Shown: positions 24,123-27,700 of the stretch, piece by piece
How positions within the stretch are numbered: the stretch's first letter is position 1
Layout of the letters: every line of letters starts with the position of its first letter
Source: Oscillospiraceae bacterium
Lineage (GTDB): Bacteria > Bacillota_A > Clostridia > Oscillospirales > Oscillospiraceae
Assembly: GCA_017939025.1 (NCBI GenBank)
Contig: JAGBAI010000018.1
Location: forward strand, 1-27,700
Length of the DNA: 27,700 nucleotides
Reading direction: 5' to 3'
Notes under the pieces: model-generated
What the model was told of the DNA's origin: nothing
What the model saw: only the letters and a program-made list of their open reading frames with translations
The model's database searches: none
Translations under genes and position numbers: made by a program

Positions 24123-24204
24123 GAAGATACAAAAAAGGAGTGAGTCCAATGTACTAAGTAAACTCCACTAAAAAACAAATCTGTAGAAAGTAGAGGTTAA
24201 GTAA

Positions 24205-24234
24205 ATGATGGAACCCAACAACTGCATGAAGTAA
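24205..24234 (+). CDS. Nine-codon ORF MMEPNNCMK (copy B)
   Basis: ATG at 24205 lies 8 bases after AGAGG. The peptide is M-M-E-P-N-N-C-M-K, and TAA (24232-24234) lies in the 5' arm of the terminal hairpin. With copy A the pattern is M-(L/M)-(D/E)-(I/P)-(K/N)-N-(S/C)-M-K-stop. The acidic residue 3, Asn6 and Met-Lys end agree. Translation is not shown. Confidence 0.35.
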   Translation: MMEPNNCMK

Positions 24235-24284
24235 CCCTCGATTCGTTGTAGTGATTAGACAACAAATCGAGGGTTATTTCTTTG
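24228..24284 (+). terminator. Hairpin ending structured RNA copy B
   Basis: GAAGTAACCCTCGAT (24228-24242) pairs with ATCGAGGGTTATTTC (24266-24280) over 15 bp with one G-U. GTTGT/ACAAC pairs in the loop, and TTT follows. The arms are the same motif as at 7503-7562. Confidence 0.75.
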
Positions 24285-24303
24285 GCAGAAACCATACAGA
24301 TAA

Positions 24304-24330
24304 GGCATCGGACGGAACCGATGCCCATTT
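24304..24330. terminator. Hairpin between copy B and the MsrAB gene
   Basis: GGCATCGG (24304-24311) pairs with CCGATGCC (24318-24325). The T-run (CATTTTTG) is on the plus strand, so it would best stop plus-strand readthrough. It also lies 23 bases after the msrAB stop and may act in both directions. Confidence 0.65.
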
Positions 24331-24347
24331 TTGTTGTCTGTGAGGAA

Positions 24348-25460
24348 TCATTCGAAAATATCCATCAGGTATCCATAGCCCTCAGCTTCCATTTCGTCGT
24401 AGGGAATGAACCGCAGGGATGCGCTGTTAATGCAGTAACGGACACCGTTGGGAGATTCCGGGTCATTTTCAAAGACATGTCCCAGGTGGGAATTGCCGGC
24501 TCGGCTTCGTACCTCAACGCGCTGCATTCCGTGGCTGTTGTCCTCGATCTCCACGATGGAAGGCTCTTCAATGGGCTTCGTGAAGGCAGGCCAGCCGCAG
24601 CTGCTCTCGTATTTATCCGTGGAGGAGAACAGCGGTTCGCCGGTGACGATGTCTACGTAGATGCCTTTGGCGAAATGATCCCAGAATTCATTCCGGTAGG
24701 GATATTCCGTCCCACTTTCCTGGGTGACGGCATACTGCTCCGCTGTCAGCTTATCCCGGATCACCTCCGCCGCTGGTTTCTGATAGTCGCCGGGATCGAT
24801 GCGAAGGCTGGAAAACAACTCCATTTCTTCCCAGGGGATGTGGCAGTAGCCGTAGGGGTTCTTTTCCAGATAATTCTGGTGGTATTCCTCCGCTGGGTAG
24901 TAGTTCAGCAGTGGACCGATCTCCACATAGAATTTCGCATTGCGGCTGCGTTCCAGTTCTGCGATCCGCTCCACGGTTTCTTTTGCCGCATCATTGGTGT
25001 AGTAAACGCCAGTCTGATACTGGGTGCCGATGTCATTGCCTTGACGATTCTGCACTGTGGGGTCGATCACATAGAAGTAGGCCAGAAGCAAGGCATCCAG
25101 GCTGACTTGCTCCGGGTCATATTCCACCCTGACTGTCTCCCGGAAACCGGTGTCTCCGGCGCAGACTGCCGAATAGTTGGCATCCTGCTCTCCGGTACCG
25201 TTGGCATAGCCGCTCTGGGCATCGATGACCCCGGGGATGGACTGCATCAGCTGTTCCAGTCCCCAGAAGCAGCCTCCTGCCAGATAAATTACATGTTCTG
25301 TCTCATGGGAAAAGTCCATGATTTCCACCTCCAATGTGTTTGTCTGCACAGCTTCTGTTTCTGCAGGGGCAGCCGTTTGAGGCGAAGCAGCACAGCCGCC
25401 CAGACTGATAGCAGTTACCATCAACAGAAGCAGCGCCCTTGTAACAGAGCTTTTCCTCAT
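24348..25460 (-). CDS. msrAB: MsrA-MsrB fusion, methionine sulfoxide reductase lipoprotein
   Basis: A 370-residue fusion. A signal peptide with lipobox SLGGC (Cys23) predicts anchoring on the outer face of the membrane, followed by a short Ala/Thr/Glu-rich linker. The MsrA domain (about residues 55-210) has catalytic Cys64 in AGGCFWGLE and reduces S-methionine sulfoxide. The MsrB domain (about 225-355) has [16 protein letters not shown] and catalytic Cys343 in [11 protein letters not shown], and reduces the R form. The CxxC zinc pairs seen in many MsrB proteins are not apparent. ATG follows AGGAGG. It lies 18 bases downstream of the flavin reductase gene and is the last gene of the redox cluster. 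It would repair surface proteins after oxidant attack. Confidence 0.95.
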   Translation of the reverse strand: MRKSSVTRALLLLMVTAISLGGCAASPQTAAPAETEAVQTNTLEVEIMDFSHETEHVIYLAGGCFWGLEQLMQSIPGVIDAQSGYANGTGEQDANYSAVCAGDTGFRETVRVEYDPEQVSLDALLLAYFYVIDPTVQNRQGNDIGTQYQTGVYYTNDAAKETVERIAELERSRNAKFYVEIGPLLNYYPAEEYHQNYLEKNPYGYCHIPWEEMELFSSLRIDPGDYQKPAAEVIRDKLTAEQYAVTQESGTEYPYRNEFWDHFAKGIYVDIVTGEPLFSSTDKYESSCGWPAFTKPIEEPSIVEIEDNSHGMQRVEVRSRAGNSHLGHVFENDPESPNGVRYCINSASLRFIPYDEMEAEGYGYLMDIFE

Positions 25461-25478
25461 ATTGCACCTCCTGTTATT

Positions 25479-26030
25479 TTACAGGATCTGAGAAAGAAAC
25501 AGCTCTGCCTGCGCCTGCAATGCTGCATGGTTTTCTTCTGACAAGTGCAGTTTGTTGGTAGCAAAGCTTTCAGCATCTGCGGAAATGCCTGTTCCCATGC
25601 CGCCGATCAGTTTCATGGACATAACCTCCAACAGCGCACTCAAATGCTTCCGGACACCGGCGGCACCGCTTCGGCCTGCTACCCCGGAAATGGTGACGGG
25701 TTTGCCCTTCATCGCAGAGCCCCGCTCCCAGTCATTGGGAACTAAGGGTCGGGACAGCCAGTCCAGCAGATTCTTCAGCACGCCGGGGATCTGATAGTTA
25801 TACTCCGGGCTGAAGATCCAGATGCCGTCTGCCGCCAAAACCTCTTGACGCACCCTCGCAACGCTCTCCGGCGCGGGGAATTCCATGTCCTGATTCATAA
25901 AGGGCAGGTCTGCATAGTAAAGAATGCTGACCTGGACTTTGTCCTTCAGCATTTCCTCTGCCAGCTTCGCAAGCTGCAAATTAAAGGATTCCTTTCTCAA
26001 AGATCCTACGATCATCAATACTTTTTTCAT
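25479..26030 (-). CDS. NADPH-dependent FMN reductase family flavoprotein
   Basis: A 183-residue flavodoxin-like protein. It starts with the phosphate loop VGSLRKESFN (residues 8-17). The family hallmark PEYNYQIPGVLKNLLDWLSRP occurs near 73-93. A glycine-rich stretch SGVAGRSGAAGVRKHLS near 113-129 also fits. It should reduce FMN or other small acceptors with NAD(P)H in the cytoplasm. ATG follows GGAGG. It is co-directional with msrAB and 18 bases from it, so these two probably share a message. A terminator separates it from the rubredoxin upstream. A role in passing electrons to stress enzymes is inferred from context only. Confidence 0.9.
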   Translation of the reverse strand: MKKVLMIVGSLRKESFNLQLAKLAEEMLKDKVQVSILYYADLPFMNQDMEFPAPESVARVRQEVLAADGIWIFSPEYNYQIPGVLKNLLDWLSRPLVPNDWERGSAMKGKPVTISGVAGRSGAAGVRKHLSALLEVMSMKLIGGMGTGISADAESFATNKLHLSEENHAALQAQAELFLSQIL

Positions 26031-26055
26031 AGCCTTTCCTCCGATCTATGCAAAG

Positions 26056-26085
26056 AAGCGGTGCGGCGTTTCAGCCACACCGCTT
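26056..26085 (-). terminator. Terminator between rubredoxin and flavin reductase genes
   Basis: On the minus strand AAGCGGTGTGGC pairs with GCCGCACCGCTT, with one T-G pair and a six-base loop, and CTTTG follows. It would cut the superoxide reductase-rubredoxin message from the flavin reductase-msrAB message at least partly. Confidence 0.75.
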
Positions 26086-26092
26086 AAGGTGT

Positions 26093-26248
26093 TTATTCTT
26101 CAGAAAACTGGTCCTTGCCCACCATGCACAGGGGGCATTGGAAATCTTCGGGGATGTCCTCCCATTTGGTGCCGGGGGCAATGCCGCCCTCAGGATAGCC
26201 CAGTTCCTCGTCGTATTCCCAACCGCAAACATCGCAGACATATTTCAT
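26093..26248 (-). CDS. Rubredoxin
   Basis: A complete 51-residue rubredoxin with the iron-binding cysteines Cys5/Cys8 (YVCDVCGW) and Cys38/Cys41 (FQCPLCMVGK), the YDEELG and PGTKWEDIPEDF stretches, and nothing else. The start at 26248 has AAGGAGG upstream; a longer frame to 26422 overlaps the neighbouring gene and is not used. It is a one-electron carrier and the known partner of superoxide reductase in anaerobes. That gene sits 20 bases upstream on the same strand. Confidence 0.97.
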   Translation of the reverse strand: MKYVCDVCGWEYDEELGYPEGGIAPGTKWEDIPEDFQCPLCMVGKDQFSEE

Positions 26249-26268
26249 AAGCGATTCCTCCTTGATTT

Positions 26269-26652
26269 TTAGTTTATTTCGTTCTTCCACAGACCGTGCA
26301 GGTTGCAGTAAGCGTAGACTGCTATGGGCTTTTCTTCTCCCAACAGGAACTTTACATTGGGTGCTTCTCCGGGATTCAGCCACTTTCTGTAGCTTCCCTT
26401 GTCGGTGACCAGCTGAACCCACTCGATCCAGTGGACTTCCTCCATGGGATGGTTCACGCTGCCCACATTGACCTCCACCGCACCTTCGCTGACCTTCACA
26501 TCGGGAACATGCTTTTCATGGCTTGCATCCACGCTGCCAGGTACCAGTTCCTGCATCTTCTGACCGCAGCAGAAGGGCTTTACGCCCGCGTCATTGACCA
26601 TCTCTACGATATTTCCACAGTGGGGGCAGATATAAAATTTCACGTTTTTCAT
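26269..26652 (-). CDS. Desulfoferrodoxin, superoxide reductase
   Basis: A 127-residue two-domain superoxide reductase. The N-terminal rubredoxin-like iron site has Cys9, Cys12, Cys28 and Cys29 (CPHCG, CCG). The catalytic centre has Glu46-Lys47-His48 (EKHVP), His68, His74, Cys116 and His119 (YCNLHG). All ligands of a class I (2Fe) enzyme are present. It reduces superoxide to peroxide without making oxygen, using electrons from rubredoxin, whose gene follows. ATG follows CGGAGG. It is the first gene of the minus-strand redox cluster. No clear PerR-type box was seen in front of it. Confidence 0.97.
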   Translation of the reverse strand: MKNVKFYICPHCGNIVEMVNDAGVKPFCCGQKMQELVPGSVDASHEKHVPDVKVSEGAVEVNVGSVNHPMEEVHWIEWVQLVTDKGSYRKWLNPGEAPNVKFLLGEEKPIAVYAYCNLHGLWKNEIN

Positions 26653-26779
26653 ATTGTTTTCCTCCGTATTTTGAAGTAGTATTTGTTTTCTTTATGGCCT
26701 TATTCTACCAGAGGAATTTGTTTCCTTCCGTGACTTCCTCACATAAATGCGAAGAGAAGCGGTGAATGCAAAACACAAT

Positions 26780-26808
26780 TTGCCTGCACAGATGATCTGT
26801 GCTATAGT
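26780..26808 (+). promoter_or_regulatory. Promoter with palindromic operator for the CAT-like gene
   Basis: TTGCCT (26780-26785) and TATAGT (26803-26808) have a 17-base spacer. That spacer is itself the perfect palindrome GCACAGATGATCTGTGC (8-bp arms, one central base). A repressor bound there would block RNA polymerase directly. About 145 bases of leader follow before the gene. Confidence 0.7.
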
Positions 26809-26957
26809 AAACACGGGAAGGGAGCCGGCGAATGCCCGACAGGTGGAAAAGTTGGGGCTTGGTAACCTCCTGGACTATAAGACTATCACAGCCAATGCAC
26901 TCGGCAATTCCGGTACTGTGCGGATTATTGAAGATGTAAATGATACGAGGTAAGTTT

Positions 26958-27575
26958 ATGGCATTTCAGTTAATTGATTTGGAAAACTGGGAACGAAGAG
27001 AGTTCTATGAGCATTTTATCAAAGAAGTGGTCTGCACCTATTCTGTCGTAGTCAACATCGACATCACGAATCTGAAGGGACAGAAGCTGTATCCTGCCAT
27101 GATCTGGCTGCTGACCAAGACCGTCAACGATATGCCGGAATTCCGCACTTCTCTCACCCCCGAAGGCCTTGGTATCTATGACGACATGCACCCCATGTAC
27201 ACGGTGTTTAACAAGGAGAACAAGAACTTCTCCGGAATCTGGGCCTACTTTTCAGAGGACTACGAGACTTTCTTAAAAGACTATGAGGACGATATAGCCC
27301 GCTACAGCACCTCCACCCGCTACACTCCCAAGGAGGGAACCCCTGCTAATTCCTTCAACATCTCCATGGTGCCCTGGGTGGAGTTTACGGGATTCAATAT
27401 CAATGTCTTTGATGAAGGCAAGTTCCTACTGCCGATTTTTACCATGGGTAAGTACTTTGAACGGGATGGAAAACGGCTGCTGCCGCTGGCGATCCAGGTA
27501 CATCACGCTGTCTGTGATGGTTACCATATCGGCGTGTTTGTGGAGAAGCTGCAAAACTATATTGATCGATTCTAA
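26958..27575 (+). CDS. Chloramphenicol acetyltransferase-like protein (type A CAT family)
   Basis: A 205-residue acetyl-CoA-dependent acyltransferase of the CAT family. RREFYEHF near the N-terminus, NISMVPWVEFTGFNINV near 139-155, LLPIFTMGKY near 162 and the active-site HHAVCDGYH at about residues 182-190 are all present in the right order. The catalytic His and the structural Asp are intact, so it may be active. Resistance cannot be concluded from sequence alone, since many commensal CAT-like proteins are untested. The start at 26958 has CGAGGT about 7 bases upstream; another in-frame ATG at 26940 is less well placed. It is somewhat shorter than classic CAT (about 215-219). It stands alone behind an operator-bearing promoter. 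Confidence 0.88.
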   Translation: MAFQLIDLENWERREFYEHFIKEVVCTYSVVVNIDITNLKGQKLYPAMIWLLTKTVNDMPEFRTSLTPEGLGIYDDMHPMYTVFNKENKNFSGIWAYFSEDYETFLKDYEDDIARYSTSTRYTPKEGTPANSFNISMVPWVEFTGFNINVFDEGKFLLPIFTMGKYFERDGKRLLPLAIQVHHAVCDGYHIGVFVEKLQNYIDRF

Positions 27576-27624
27576 TGTAGTATTGATATTTACAAAACGT
27601 TTATGCATTTCCACGTGGTTATGC

Positions 27625-27630
27625 TATACT
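27625..27630 (+). promoter_or_regulatory. Extended -10 of the last, partial gene
   Basis: TGCTATACT is a good extended -10 box 33 bases before the ATG at 27663. No good -35 is visible, and the palindrome CCACGTGG (27611-27618) lies in its place. Confidence 0.45.
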
Positions 27631-27662
27631 GATTTCAGAAACCAAATGAGGAGGAAATCAGT

Positions 27663-27700
27663 ATGGACAAATTCATTCCTTACGAGAAGCTCTCTAAAAA
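27663..27700 (+). CDS. Start of a gene running off the window
   Basis: ATG at 27663 follows GAGGAGG by a normal distance. The visible residues are MDKFIPYEKLSK, and the frame is still open at the last base. This is too short to assign a family. Confidence 0.6.
   Translation, partial: MDKFIPYEKLSK

Larger units (their letters stand above)
24129..24284 (+). ncRNA. Structured transcript, copy B of an unrecognised element
   Basis: A transcript of about 155 nt runs from the promoter at 24094-24122 to the hairpin at 24228-24280. It carries AAGGAG and a two-codon start-stop ORF (ATG TAC TAA, 24149-24157). Its ribosome-site bases GGAGT (24137-24141) can pair with ACTCC (24162-24166), enclosing the mini-ORF. 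AGAGGTTAA (24192-24200), a nine-codon ORF and the terminal hairpin follow. The order and key sequences match copy A, while the middle part (about 100 bases in A) is shorter and unrelated. No protein of normal size is encoded. Confidence 0.5.

Noticed and set aside
24282..25541. Plus-strand frame opposite msrAB
   Set aside because: The minus frame has a lipobox and both Msr active sites; this one has no recognisable features.
26747..26953. 68-codon frame in the leader of the CAT-like gene
   Set aside because: No ribosome site, and it spans the promoter and operator. A 35-codon frame at 26832 with a weak site overlaps it in another frame, and neither resembles a known protein. A degraded gene fragment cannot be excluded.

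Overview
The window looks like chromosomal DNA of a gut-type Clostridia, most likely the Oscillospirales/Ruminococcaceae group. This is inferred from GC-rich coding regions, strong AGGAGG ribosome sites, TTGACA/TATAAT promoters, a clostridial single-chain PurL, a split PurH, anaerobe redox genes (superoxide reductase, rubredoxin), and a very high density of palindromic intergenic repeats. I cannot name the species.

Layout. 1-1681: end of a palindromic repeat, then a SpoVB/MurJ-like flippase. 1687-2146: a 460-bp inverted-repeat element whose two ends also serve as terminators. 2130-5073 (minus): GH3 glycosidase and HAD phosphatase. 5470-5877 (minus): small P-loop protein. 6050-7354 (minus): glucose-6-phosphate isomerase. 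7355-8216: a gene-free regulatory stretch with a minus-strand structured transcript (copy A), a promoter-hairpin-terminator unit, and the purine promoter with a ZTP riboswitch. 8217-20429: nine-gene purine operon purE-purC-purF-purM-purN-purO-AICAR transformylase-purD-purL. It covers PRPP to IMP except adenylosuccinate lyase (purB). 20506-21612: palindrome and a YihY-type membrane protein. 21785-23143: Na+-dependent amino-acid-type symporter. 23263-23338: tRNA-Ala(GGC). 23375-23980: a DUF6809-like small protein and a divergent XRE regulator. 24083-24284: structured transcript copy B. 24348-26652 (minus): superoxide reductase, rubredoxin, flavin reductase and MsrAB lipoprotein, an oxidative-stress cluster. 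26780-27575: promoter with a palindromic operator and a chloramphenicol acetyltransferase-like gene. 27663-end: start of another gene.

The most interesting feature is a pair of related intergenic units, A (minus, 7503-7817) and B (plus, 24083-24284). They share a 15-base block over the -35 box. Each has a start-stop mini-ORF whose ribosome site can pair with the bases after its stop. Each also has an AGAGGTTAA ribosome site leading a nine-codon ORF that ends Met-Lys-stop inside a strong, near-identical terminator hairpin. I know no family matching this layout. Two further points stand out. PurF lacks its usual N-terminal catalytic Cys. Almost every gap inside the purine operon is filled by a palindromic repeat from one of several families.
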